Of a DNA stretch of 42,550 bases, positions 35,719 through 42,550 are shown one piece after another. The notes below the pieces were generated by a model. That model did not search any database, was not told the DNA's origin, and worked only from the letters and a program-made list of their open reading frames with translations. Origin of the DNA: CAZJJK01 sp964546285 (GTDB lineage Bacteria; Spirochaetota; Spirochaetia; Treponematales; Breznakiellaceae); NCBI GenBank assembly GCA_964546285.1, contig CAZJJK010000013.1, forward strand, positions 1-42,550, read 5' to 3'. The position numbers were made by a program, and so were the translations under genes. How positions within the stretch are numbered: position 1 is the stretch's first letter; each line of letters opens with the position of its first letter.

Positions 35719-36140
35719 ACGAAATAAAGACTATTGAGGAAGGCCAGAAGAAAAGCGATCCCGATAAGTTCAATATCGGCGATACCATCAAGGTCCATTT
35801 TAAGATCGTTGAGGGCAAAAACGAACGTATCCAGATGTACGAAGGTTTAGTCATCGCTATGAAGAACGCGGGCATTGGCCGGACCTTTACCGTACGTAAG
35901 AATTCGTACGGCGTCGGCGTGGAAAGAGTCTTCCCGTTACACTCGCCGCGCGTCACCAAGGTAGAAGTGCTTAGGCCTGGTAAGGTTCGTCGAGCTAAAC
36001 TGTATTATATCCGCGGCAAGATTGGTAAGGCGGCTAAGATCAAAGAATTGATCCGCCGTAAAAATGTCGTGAAGGGCGCTAAACAGGCCGCCGCCCAAAG
36101 CGCCGCGCCGCTTGAGACGAACGCTTCCCCCCAAGCCTAA
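35715..36140 (+). CDS. rplS: 50S ribosomal protein L19
   Basis: The protein (141 aa) carries the L19 pattern FNIGDTIKVHFKIVEGKNERIQMYEGLVIAMKNAG, FTVRKNSYGVGVERVFPLHSPRV and RRAKLYYIRGKIGKAAKIKE. It has a tail of about 25 residues rich in Lys, Gln and Ala after the conserved part, longer than in many bacteria. GGGGAG lies 6 bases before the ATG, which overlaps the trmD stop. Confidence 0.96.
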   Translation: MNEIKTIEEGQKKSDPDKFNIGDTIKVHFKIVEGKNERIQMYEGLVIAMKNAGIGRTFTVRKNSYGVGVERVFPLHSPRVTKVEVLRPGKVRRAKLYYIRGKIGKAAKIKELIRRKNVVKGAKQAAAQSAAPLETNASPQA

Positions 36141-36146
36141 AGCTTG

Positions 36147-37334
36147 ATGGAGCCCCTTCCGCCGCCTGACGGCGCGAAGCCGGCGATCGCGTCGACCCAG
36201 CTTGGCTCCGGCCATACGGTACAAATCGATTTTCTCTCTAAAGACGCGTCAGCCGCCAATTTGGCTGACGCGACATTTATCGTTCGGGTTTTAGGAAAAA
36301 AGGCCGATGGCCGATGGCTACTTGACGCCAATGGATCGCGTTTAAGCGCGGAAGCTGGCGCTCTTTTACGTGATGGTGCCGTATACCTAGGCCGTCTCCT
36401 GCCGGGCTCTCCCACGGCGCTGAGGCTTTGGTCCGTGAAAGCCTCCAGCGCTCCAACGCTTCCCGCTTCCCCGCCGCTGGAGCTATTTAATCCTTTAGCC
36501 GCGGCGCGGGCCGACCCCTTGTCAGCTATCCTCGTGTCTTTATTTAAGGCCTTCTCCTTGCGCTTGGACCAGACGGCCTTGGCAAGACTCCGCGCTTTGG
36601 TTTCTAAACTGGCCCAAGCTAAGGGCGGGAGCGAAGCCGCTCTGGTCGCGGTCGCCGCCCAAGCGAAAGGGCTCAAGCTAACTGATGAAGCTCTAGCGGC
36701 GGCCGTAAGTGACTTGGATCCCGATAGCCGGGGCGGTGGCCAGTTTAGAGATAAGCCTAAAGACCAGACCGAAGCCAAAGCCGAAAATTCCTCCAGCGAG
36801 GCTGAGGCAAAGCCCGAAAATGAAGAGGAAGCTATCCGTCAAGTAAAGCCCAGGCTTCCCTATGATCGCCTTAGCCCTCTTACGCTGAAGCAGGCGTGTG
36901 AGTCATCGCTCTCATCAAACACGGTCCTATCCTGGTTGGGCCGCATTCCTCAAAAGGACGGGAGGCGTTGGCTGGCTTTTCCGGTTTCCTTTGGCGAGGC
37001 TGGGGAGCCCCCTTTAGAAGCGACGATAAGACTATCCTTGGATGAGAGGGACGGGCGGCTGTCTCGTCCGGAAAAACTAGTGGTAGACGCTCTTGGCTTA
37101 ACGCGGCGTTGGCGCGCGGTAGCGGAGTTTAAGCGCTCCGCTTTATCGCTAGAGCTGTGCGCTACCCCCGCCTTGGCGAAGGAGGCGGATGTTTTGGAAA
37201 ACGCTTTACGCTTGGCTATGGAAGGAAGCTCCGGAATTGGTGTCTGCCATATCGCTGTTTCGCCAGCGCCTATACCAGAGCTTCCCGCTGAAGCCGACGG
37301 CGAAACCGCCAACGGCGTGGATGAGTACGCGTAA
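36147..37334 (+). CDS. FliK-like protein next to rplS (YlqG-like position)
   Basis: The 395-aa protein has a beta-rich N-terminal part (QIDFLSKDASA to LLPGSPTALRLW), a central Ala/Leu-rich helical part, a long acidic low-complexity linker (about 200-235, rich in Glu, Lys and Ala) and a C-terminal domain with RRWLAFPVSFGEAGEP and RRWRAVAEFKRSALSLEL, like the C-terminal domain of flagellar hook-length proteins. It directly precedes the stand-alone FlhB C-terminal gene, as ylqG precedes ylqH in Bacillus. Role in flagellar export control is inference. I use the ATG at 36147; no good ribosome site is seen. It overlaps the next start by 1 base. Confidence 0.65.
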   Translation: MEPLPPPDGAKPAIASTQLGSGHTVQIDFLSKDASAANLADATFIVRVLGKKADGRWLLDANGSRLSAEAGALLRDGAVYLGRLLPGSPTALRLWSVKASSAPTLPASPPLELFNPLAAARADPLSAILVSLFKAFSLRLDQTALARLRALVSKLAQAKGGSEAALVAVAAQAKGLKLTDEALAAAVSDLDPDSRGGGQFRDKPKDQTEAKAENSSSEAEAKPENEEEAIRQVKPRLPYDRLSPLTLKQACESSLSSNTVLSWLGRIPQKDGRRWLAFPVSFGEAGEPPLEATIRLSLDERDGRLSRPEKLVVDALGLTRRWRAVAEFKRSALSLELCATPALAKEADVLENALRLAMEGSSGIGVCHIAVSPAPIPELPAEADGETANGVDEYA

Positions 37335-37609
37335 TGGCGACACGAAGGGCGGCCGCCCTGCGTTATAGGCCGGAAGATAACGCTCCCCAGCTTGTCGCGA
37401 AGGCTAGGGGCGCGGAGGCTGAGCGTATGCTGGCTTTAGCCGCGGCGGCCGGCGTGTCTATCGTGGAGGACGCTACCCTGGCGGCCTTACTGGATAAGGC
37501 GCCATTGGGTCAGGCTATTCCGGAATCGTGTTGGGAAATCGCGGCTAAAATTCTCGCCGTTGTACTGGAAAGTGAAAAACGTTTAGGCGTACACGCGAAT
37601 AAGGCGTAA
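37334..37609 (+). CDS. Stand-alone FlhB C-terminal domain protein (FlhX/YlqH-like)
   Basis: The 91-aa protein matches the part of FlhB that follows the NPTH autocleavage site: AAALRYRPEDNAPQLVAKARGAEAERMLALAAAAGVSIVEDATLAALL then IPESCWEIAAKILAVVLESE. The membrane domain and the NPTH motif are absent. In some bacteria such proteins can stand in for the cleaved FlhB C-terminus in switching flagellar export specificity. The paired FliK-like gene upstream fits a hook-length or export-switch role. Confidence 0.85.
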   Translation: MATRRAAALRYRPEDNAPQLVAKARGAEAERMLALAAAAGVSIVEDATLAALLDKAPLGQAIPESCWEIAAKILAVVLESEKRLGVHANKA

Positions 37610-37691
37610 GGACGGAATATTTTTTAGCCGCTTGCTTATATATGAAAGAGCGCTGTTCTTCTTTAATACGCCGCTATTCCGCTTTAGGCTC

Positions 37692-37721
37692 TTGAAGTAG
37701 AGCGTATTGGAAGTTTATAGT
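37692..37721 (+). promoter_or_regulatory. Promoter of the HD-GYP gene
   Basis: TTGAAG (37692-37697) and TATAGT (37716-37721) are 18 bases apart (4/6 and 5/6 matches to sigma-70). The predicted start near 37728 leaves a leader of about 22 bases before the ATG at 37750, which also argues against the in-frame start at 37720. Confidence 0.5.
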
Positions 37722-37749
37722 GTATTATCTTTTCTTGAGGTTTTTGAGC

Positions 37750-38949
37750 ATGACAAAAGTGCCTGTCAGCTCGCTTAGACTAGGTCAACGGTTTACGGAA
37801 CCGGTTTATCTTGAAGGCGATAATATTTTCGTAAGCGCTGGCTTGCCGATCCGTCAGAAGGAAATAGATCGGATTAAGAGCTGGGGAATTGAATATGTGT
37901 ATACGAACGGGAAACTAATTGGAGAAACCCCGTCCGCGGCCGCTGTTTCTAGCGTGAAGGCGATAGACCCTTCACGAGGGACTATTCTGAGCGCTCCCCC
38001 CAAAGCGCTGGCCAGAGTTCTTAGTCCCTTGGCGGTACAGGAAAATAGCGGCGTTTATCGGTCTTATCTGGAATTGATACAGCGCTTGGACGGTATTTTT
38101 CGTCAGATCGCCGACGGGACTTTAGTGGAAAGCCGCGTTATCGATACTATCGCCAGTCGGCTATTGCAAACCGTAAGAGAGAGCCGAGCCCAGGTTATCG
38201 GCTTTATTCTGGGAAGCGATGTCAGCAATCATAGTTTAGCTAAAAATTCGATAAACGTAGCTATATTGTCAGCCTTATTGGCTTGGGAATTGAAAATGCC
38301 CAATCATAAGGTTATGTATGTTATCACCGGCGCCCTCTTGCATGACGTGGGTATGCTGAAATTGCCAAAAGACATAATCCAAAAACAGGGACAGTTATCA
38401 GATGTTGAAGCTCAGCGTATGCGGACCCATCCGCTGTATACGTACAAGATAGTCTGCCGAGAATTGTTGTATCCCGAGGATGTGGGGCTGATAGCCCTGC
38501 AGCATCATGAACGTTGGGATGGCGAAGGGTATCCTCGGCGGCTTTTCGGCGGCGCTATTGATCTAGGGGCGCGTATCGTATCCGTAGCGGACGCCTTTGA
38601 AGCGATGGTTAGCGAAAAACCCTATCGGAATTCCCTGGTTGGCTACCAAGCTATGAAGAACCTGCTTTCCGATAATTCGCGGCGCTTTGATCCCGATGTT
38701 TTAAAGGCGTTTATACGGACTATGGGTATCTATCCTATTGGGTCTATTGTCCTTTTAAATAACGGCGCTGTCGCTCGTGTCTATGAAATACATCCCGAAG
38801 CCCAGATCCGGCCTAAAATCCAGGTCCTAATAGACGAAAACGGGAAAACCCTGAATGCTAATGAAACCCTAATGGTGGATTTAATGAACGAAAAAAGCTT
38901 GTTCATAGCCCGCGTGATCGATCCTAAGGAATACGCTTCACCGGAATGA
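37750..38949 (+). CDS. HD-GYP domain protein (probable c-di-GMP phosphodiesterase)
   Basis: The 399-aa protein has an N-terminal domain of about 120 residues (VSSLRLGQRFTEPVYLEGDNIFVSAG, a PilZ/DUF3391-like opening common in HD-GYP proteins), then a full HD-GYP domain with HD at 198-199 (LLHDVGMLKLP), HHE near 250 and GEGYP at 258-262, followed by DAFEAMVSEKPYR. A C-terminal segment of about 70 residues ends the protein. It should hydrolyse c-di-GMP. GAGG 9 bases before ATG fixes the start at 37750. A diguanylate-cyclase gene lies about 1.2 kb downstream. The stop overlaps yraN by 4 bases. Confidence 0.9.
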   Translation: MTKVPVSSLRLGQRFTEPVYLEGDNIFVSAGLPIRQKEIDRIKSWGIEYVYTNGKLIGETPSAAAVSSVKAIDPSRGTILSAPPKALARVLSPLAVQENSGVYRSYLELIQRLDGIFRQIADGTLVESRVIDTIASRLLQTVRESRAQVIGFILGSDVSNHSLAKNSINVAILSALLAWELKMPNHKVMYVITGALLHDVGMLKLPKDIIQKQGQLSDVEAQRMRTHPLYTYKIVCRELLYPEDVGLIALQHHERWDGEGYPRRLFGGAIDLGARIVSVADAFEAMVSEKPYRNSLVGYQAMKNLLSDNSRRFDPDVLKAFIRTMGIYPIGSIVLLNNGAVARVYEIHPEAQIRPKIQVLIDENGKTLNANETLMVDLMNEKSLFIARVIDPKEYASPE

Positions 38950-39299
38950 GCTCTTATTCCCTTGGCCGGGCCGGTGAAGACGCCGCCGTGAAATATCTTA
39001 AAAACTTGGGGTGGACAATAATCGCCCGCAACGCGCGTTCTCGGGTGGGCGAAGTGGATATAGTCGCTTTGGATAAGGAAACCCTGGTTTTTCTGGAGGT
39101 TAAAGCTTGGTCCGCTTATGGGCTTGAAGAGCTAGGTCAGGCCTTGGATGAACGGAAACAAAAGCGTATTATCGAAACGGCTAAGTTTTTTCTCTCAGTC
39201 AATCGAGAATATATCGATGCGCCGTTGCGGTTCGATTGTCTTTTTATCGGTCCGGACGGTCCGCGCCATCTTGTGTCGGCGTTTACGGAGCGTATATGA
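38946..39299 (+). CDS. YraN family (UPF0102) nuclease-like protein
   Basis: The protein (117 aa) is a typical YraN: LGRAGEDAAVKYLKNLGWTIIARNAR, then GEVDIVALDKETLVFLEVKAW with the D-ExK catalytic pattern of the endonuclease fold, and a C-terminal RFDCLFI strand. Its cellular role is not settled in the family. It overlaps the genes on both sides by 4 bases. Confidence 0.92.
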   Translation: MSSYSLGRAGEDAAVKYLKNLGWTIIARNARSRVGEVDIVALDKETLVFLEVKAWSAYGLEELGQALDERKQKRIIETAKFFLSVNREYIDAPLRFDCLFIGPDGPRHLVSAFTERI

Positions 39300-39469
39300 T
39301 TGCCCAGGCGGTCGATCGTCGGAAAAAAGACAGGATCGAGGAATTGAAGCGTTTGATAGAAGATGACGGATATGTATCCGCCGCTGTCAGACGAATCGCT
39401 CAGGTATTAAGCGATGAACTTCTGGGTAAAGGCCAGCCAGGGGTAAACGATGAACGAAAACGATACTAA
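39296..39469 (+). CDS. Small helical protein (57 aa)
   Basis: The ATG at 39296 overlaps the yraN stop as ATGA, and the frame ends inside the next gene (20-base overlap). The product is charged and helical (RIEELKRLIEDDGYVSAAVRRIAQVLSDELL), with no membrane part or known motif. The tight coupling on both sides supports a real gene. The longer frame upstream to 39236 is a shadow of yraN. Confidence 0.6.
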   Translation: MIAQAVDRRKKDRIEELKRLIEDDGYVSAAVRRIAQVLSDELLGKGQPGVNDERKRY

Positions 39470-40148
39470 GCACGGAGATCATAAACGAACCAGCCGCCGC
39501 CGCCGTGGCCGCGGCGACCAACAGCGTAAAAACGCCTCGCGTTCATCTGAGCCAGCCAACTCGCCGCGGAGTCCCTCTTTAGACAGCGCCGCGCCGGCGG
39601 AAAACCTGTCCTACGGGCCTACGCCTTCTATCGCGGATAGAATCATTATTGAACGAGCCAGCCGCTATCGCGGCGCCGAACGCGCGCCAAAGCGGGATAA
39701 TGAACGCGGCGGGACTAAAATGGATGGAGCGAAAAACGCTTCAGGCAAAAATACAGACAGCCGTTGGCCGCGGGCGGCGCAAGCCGCGGCTGAGCATCCG
39801 CGCAAGGACCGTTCGCGTATACCTCAGCGTCAAACTAAACCGCCTCTGCCAAAACCGCTTTGCCCGCGCTGCGGCAAGGTAATAGAAGATTTATCGGCGG
39901 CTATCAATGACAAGGACAGCGGTGAACCCTGTCACTTTGATTGTGTGGTAAGCCGTATCGCTGATGGCGAGAATTTAGGCGCGGGCGAAAAAGTCGTTTA
40001 CATTGGCGGCGGGCGTTTCGGCGTGGTATATTTTGAGCAACCAAGCGATTTAAAGCGTTTTCAAATAAAGAAAATAATACAGTGGGAAGATAAGGAAAAA
40101 CGCGCCGATTGGCGTAATGATATGGCTGATCGTTATTCAGCTACCTGA
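39450..40148 (+). CDS. Hypothetical protein: basic disordered N-terminus plus small zinc-finger-like domain
   Basis: Residues 1-130 of 232 are low-complexity and strongly charged (an RRRRGRGDQQRK stretch near the start, many Arg, Lys, Ser and Pro), suggesting a disordered nucleic-acid-binding region. The C-terminal 90 residues are ordered and hold CPRCGK and PCHFDC, a possible Cys/His zinc site, followed by GEKVVYIGGGRFGVVYFE and FQIKKIIQWEDKEKR. I do not know a named family; RNA binding is only inference. It overlaps the 57-aa gene by 20 bases and precedes the GGDEF gene by 18 bases. Confidence 0.7.
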   Translation: MNENDTKHGDHKRTSRRRRGRGDQQRKNASRSSEPANSPRSPSLDSAAPAENLSYGPTPSIADRIIIERASRYRGAERAPKRDNERGGTKMDGAKNASGKNTDSRWPRAAQAAAEHPRKDRSRIPQRQTKPPLPKPLCPRCGKVIEDLSAAINDKDSGEPCHFDCVVSRIADGENLGAGEKVVYIGGGRFGVVYFEQPSDLKRFQIKKIIQWEDKEKRADWRNDMADRYSAT

Positions 40149-40166
40149 TGGAAGCGGTGGGTTGCC

Positions 40167-41450
40167 ATGACGGATCACGACGTTTTATTGGATGATCCGA
40201 GAGTTCGCAAGAGCTACGGCTTATTGGAAGACTTAGGCGTCTTTTCTTATATCGACAAACTTAAACAACGCGAGCGGCATTATGAGAAATTGATAAGCGC
40301 CTCAGTGGAGATTTTCCGTCAGACTTCTATCGATGATCTTTTAGCCGCGACCGTTTCCAGCTTAAGCGAGTTCATTCATCCCAGCTTTCTCGTGTTTTTA
40401 TGGAAACCGCGTCCTGGCAGGGGCGAATATGTGGTCAGAGGGTTCAGGGACTTGAAGGAAGCGGATATCGCCGTTCCCAGTATCGACCTATCAAAATTTG
40501 AAGCCTTTTTTCAAAAGCGTCCCGGACCGATTGAGCTCTTAAGTTTAAAAGCGAGCTTTGAGGACAAAAAAGATATAGAAAGCATGGAAAACGTTGGAGC
40601 GGAGATAATAATTCCCATTATTGGTCCTTCCGGCTTAGTCGGTCTTATCCTTATTGGTCCTAAGCTTTTCGCCGCTGCATACAGCCGTTCCGAGATAGCG
40701 TTTATTCAAAGACTTATGTCTTTTACCGCCATCGCTATACAAAATCATCTCCATTACGAGTACTCAGTCCGCGATCCAAAAACCGGTTTATTCAACCACG
40801 CCTTTTTCATGGTGCGCTTGAATGAGGAGATTAGCCGCTCCAGACGGGCTAAGCGTCCTTTCTGCGTTATCGTGTTTGACGTGGATCAATTCAAGTCCTT
40901 TAACGACGGGTATGGGCATTTAGCCGGCGATCGCGTTCTTGAAGCTTTAGCGGAAGCCTTAAAAGCTAATGTTCGTGATGTCGATGTGTTAGCCCGTTTT
41001 GGCGGAGAGGAATTTACCGTACTGCTTCCGGAGACAGAACGTCTGACCGCTTGGGATGTCGCCGAGCGCTTGAGAATCGTTGCTATGGAACTGGATGTGG
41101 ATTGGCCGCAAACGCTGCCTAATATAACGATAAGCGCCGGTCTCGCCGAATATCAGCCGTCTTCGGGGGAGTCGGCGGCCCGTCTTTTATCGCGCGCCGA
41201 TGAAGCCTTATACAGTTCCAAAGACCGAGGGCGAAACCGTACCACCGTATGGGGCGGCGGCCTTTTTTTCAGATCGAATATTGTTTTAGATGGCCGTATC
41301 GGTGAAACGAAGGCCGCCGGTCTTGGCCGTTCCAGCCGCGGTGGCTTATACCGCCGTTCGCGGCGTATTCTAGCTATGACAGCGAGACTTGAGGCGGACT
41401 TCGGCGCCCCCTTTAGGGGCATCGTTGACAAACATACCGACCGGGCATAG
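40167..41450 (+). CDS. GAF-GGDEF diguanylate cyclase
   Basis: In the 427-aa protein, residues about 35-195 form a GAF-like sensor domain (FRQTSIDDLLAATVSSLSEFIHPS at the start, IIIPIIGPSGLVGLILIGPK near the end). Residues about 200-360 form the GGDEF domain with DPKTGLFNHAFF, FDVDQFKSFNDGYGHLAGD and the active-site variant GGEEF. An RDVD five residues before it is the inhibitory I-site, so the enzyme is probably product-regulated. It makes c-di-GMP and pairs in function with the HD-GYP gene upstream. A basic tail of about 65 residues follows the domain. Confidence 0.92.
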   Translation: MTDHDVLLDDPRVRKSYGLLEDLGVFSYIDKLKQRERHYEKLISASVEIFRQTSIDDLLAATVSSLSEFIHPSFLVFLWKPRPGRGEYVVRGFRDLKEADIAVPSIDLSKFEAFFQKRPGPIELLSLKASFEDKKDIESMENVGAEIIIPIIGPSGLVGLILIGPKLFAAAYSRSEIAFIQRLMSFTAIAIQNHLHYEYSVRDPKTGLFNHAFFMVRLNEEISRSRRAKRPFCVIVFDVDQFKSFNDGYGHLAGDRVLEALAEALKANVRDVDVLARFGGEEFTVLLPETERLTAWDVAERLRIVAMELDVDWPQTLPNITISAGLAEYQPSSGESAARLLSRADEALYSSKDRGRNRTTVWGGGLFFRSNIVLDGRIGETKAAGLGRSSRGGLYRRSRRILAMTARLEADFGAPFRGIVDKHTDRA

Positions 41451-41459
41451 AATTAGCGC

Positions 41460-41849
41460 GTGGAAGCGAAAACCGTACTTATCGTTATAGACGAAAACGA
41501 GCATATTATAGCGGTCGCGCGGGAAATAGCCGCCTGCCTCTCCGGGAAAAAAGTGATAGTGAAAGAGGCTAAGGCTTTTTCCCCCACCGATCTTCTACCG
41601 GCTGACGCGTATTTTTTTGGCTGCGCCGAGCCGAAGCCGCTTAGTTTCGCCGAGCTGGAACGCTCTCTGCTTGGTATTAACCTGGCCGGGCGGAGTTGCG
41701 GTCTATTTACCATAAAATCGGATGCCGCCGTTAAGTATCTTCAGGCTATCGTCAGCGACGCGGAACCGCGCGTTAATCCTTTCCCCTATTTGGGGGAAAG
41801 CGGGGATAACGTCGCCGCATGGGTCGCTCAAACCCTTAACGAGGCCTAA
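41460..41849 (+). CDS. Flavodoxin-like fold protein
   Basis: The 129-aa protein starts at GTG. It has an alternating strand-helix pattern (TVLIVIDENEH, ADAYFFGCAEPKP, RSCGLFTIKSDAAVKYLQ, a final WVAQTL helix) that suggests a flavodoxin-like fold, but the usual T-x-T-G-N-T FMN phosphate loop is replaced by IDENEHI, so flavin binding is doubtful. It is 5 bases upstream of apt and may be co-transcribed. Confidence 0.6.
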   Translation: MEAKTVLIVIDENEHIIAVAREIAACLSGKKVIVKEAKAFSPTDLLPADAYFFGCAEPKPLSFAELERSLLGINLAGRSCGLFTIKSDAAVKYLQAIVSDAEPRVNPFPYLGESGDNVAAWVAQTLNEA

Positions 41850-41854
41850 TCCCT

Positions 41855-42388
41855 ATGTCCAAAAACTTTAATTTGGATGCGGCGATAAGAAAGGTGCCGG
41901 ACTTTCCTAAGAAAGGTATATTGTTTTACGATATTACCAGTATTCTGGCTGATCCTGTCGCGTTTCGATATTGTCTTGATCGGATGATGGAGCTTTACGC
42001 CGATAAAGCGATAGACGCTGTCGCGGCTATAGAATCCCGAGGCTTTGTTTTCGCCGCTCCCTTTGCCGATCGCTTGGGAATACCTCTTATTCTGATTAGG
42101 AAGAAGGGGAAATTGCCCGGAAAAACCATCGCTAAAAAGTATCAGTTGGAGTACGGCGAGGCGGAGATAGAGGTTCATGGTGACGATGTCCCCAAGGGGA
42201 AGCGTGTGCTTGTGGTGGACGATTTGATCGCGACGGGTGGCACGCTTAAAGCCGCGACGGACCTGATTGTCGTCGCTGGCGCTCAGGTCGCCGGTTTGTT
42301 TGGCGTTGTCGGCCTGCCTTTTTTGAATTATAGAGCCATGCTAGGGAATATCCCTATAACGACCTTAATTGAATATGACAGCGAATAG
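41855..42388 (+). CDS. apt: Adenine phosphoribosyltransferase
   Basis: The protein (177 aa) has the Apt start (AIRKVPDFPKKGILFYDITSILADP), ESRGFVFAAPFADRLGIPLILIRKKGKLPG, and the PRPP-binding loop VLVVDDLIATGGTL near 123-136. It salvages adenine to AMP with PRPP. A GAGG about 10 bases before ATG is the likely ribosome site. It is the last protein gene before the tRNA. Confidence 0.95.
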   Translation: MSKNFNLDAAIRKVPDFPKKGILFYDITSILADPVAFRYCLDRMMELYADKAIDAVAAIESRGFVFAAPFADRLGIPLILIRKKGKLPGKTIAKKYQLEYGEAEIEVHGDDVPKGKRVLVVDDLIATGGTLKAATDLIVVAGAQVAGLFGVVGLPFLNYRAMLGNIPITTLIEYDSE

Positions 42389-42429
42389 CTCGCCGCTGAG
42401 CTTTGTTAAGCGGCTATCGACCGCCGCTG

Positions 42430-42448
42430 TCCGGCTTGACAAGCCGGA
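42430..42448. terminator. 8-bp perfect hairpin between apt and tRNA-Gln
   Basis: Eight bases (42430-42437) pair perfectly with 42441-42448 around a GAC loop, 42 bases after the apt stop. A T-run comes only 20 bases later, so it is not a classic intrinsic terminator. A TTGACA (42436-42441) lies inside the hairpin and could be a -35 box for the tRNA, though the -10 match (TAACTT after 17 bases) is poor. Confidence 0.35.
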
Positions 42449-42495
42449 TCATAGATAGTAACTTTTTCGCCGTTGCCGCGATAAAACGGCTGCTC

Positions 42496-42550
42496 TCCCC
42501 GGTTGTGTAATGGTAGCACGGCAGACTCTGGATCTGCTTGTGGGGGTTCG
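42496..42550 (+). tRNA. tRNA-Gln (anticodon CTG), truncated by the window edge
   Basis: The 5' acceptor strand TCCCCGG, D arm GTGTAATGGTAGCAC, anticodon stem GCAGA/TCTGC (perfect pairing) and loop CTCTGGA with anticodon CTG at 42528-42530 are all present, as is the 5' side of the T arm with GGTTCG. This reads CAG codons for glutamine. The 3' acceptor strand lies beyond the window. Confidence 0.92.

Overview
The window looks like a chromosomal contig, probably a metagenome-assembled one (two 100-N gaps), from a flagellated, c-di-GMP-using bacterium of moderately high GC. A spirochaete of the Treponema/Breznakiella type is my best guess. This rests on the general look of several hypothetical proteins and on the translation/flagellar block ffh-rpsP-khpA-rimM-trmD-rplS followed by a FliK-like gene and a stand-alone FlhB C-terminal (FlhX/YlqH-like) gene, then HD-GYP, YraN and GGDEF genes. 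The same ffh-to-ylqH order is known in Bacillus, so it does not prove the phylum.

Layout. (1) 1-924: tail of an unknown gene, then a membrane protein clearly resembling plant cycloeucalenol cycloisomerase, a sterol-pathway enzyme. (2) 977-12495, minus strand: one tightly packed eight-gene operon reading deoR-type regulator, 2-oxoacid dehydrogenase E2, E3, fused E1 alpha-beta, PHP-domain protein, SDR dehydrogenase with an N-terminal extension, FGGY kinase, SorE-like zinc dehydrogenase. It reads as a complete but uncharacterised sugar/polyol catabolic unit with its own 2-oxoacid dehydrogenase complex and no transporter. (3) 12496-13045: a 550-base divergent regulatory region with a promoter on each side and a perfect 22-base inverted repeat about 300 bases across, possibly a MITE. 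(4) 13046-14820: BlaI-type repressor plus a BlaR1-like M56 protease fused to an M23 peptidoglycan-peptidase domain. (5) 14900-20084: PII-like protein, EIIA-like protein, then a cation/proton antiporter in the order E-F-G-MbhD-MbhE/B-C-D, the order of the archaeal Mbh antiporter module but without hydrogenase genes. The D subunit is broken by one in-frame TAG, and the E/B junction holds an N gap flanked by an exact 55-base duplication that looks like an assembly artefact.

(6) 20081-28704: DNA polymerase IV, a large membrane protein, a histidine phosphatase, a GIDE-domain membrane protein, a gap-interrupted hypothetical gene, a tiny membrane protein, a YciO/YrdC-type protein and a membrane protein. 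The tiny membrane protein and YciO genes both have TATACT exactly 7 bases before ATG, suggesting leaderless transcripts. (7) 28816-33567: ndk, oligoendopeptidase F, gpsA and ffh. (8) 33748-42388: the rpsP-to-rplS translation block (TrmD carries an insertion of about 40 residues), FliK-like and FlhX genes, HD-GYP, YraN, two small conserved-looking proteins, GAF-GGDEF, a flavodoxin-like protein and apt. (9) 42496-42550: a tRNA-Gln(CTG) cut by the window edge.

I see no CRISPR array, rRNA or complete insertion sequence. Functional calls are from reading the protein sequences by eye; none has been checked by database search.
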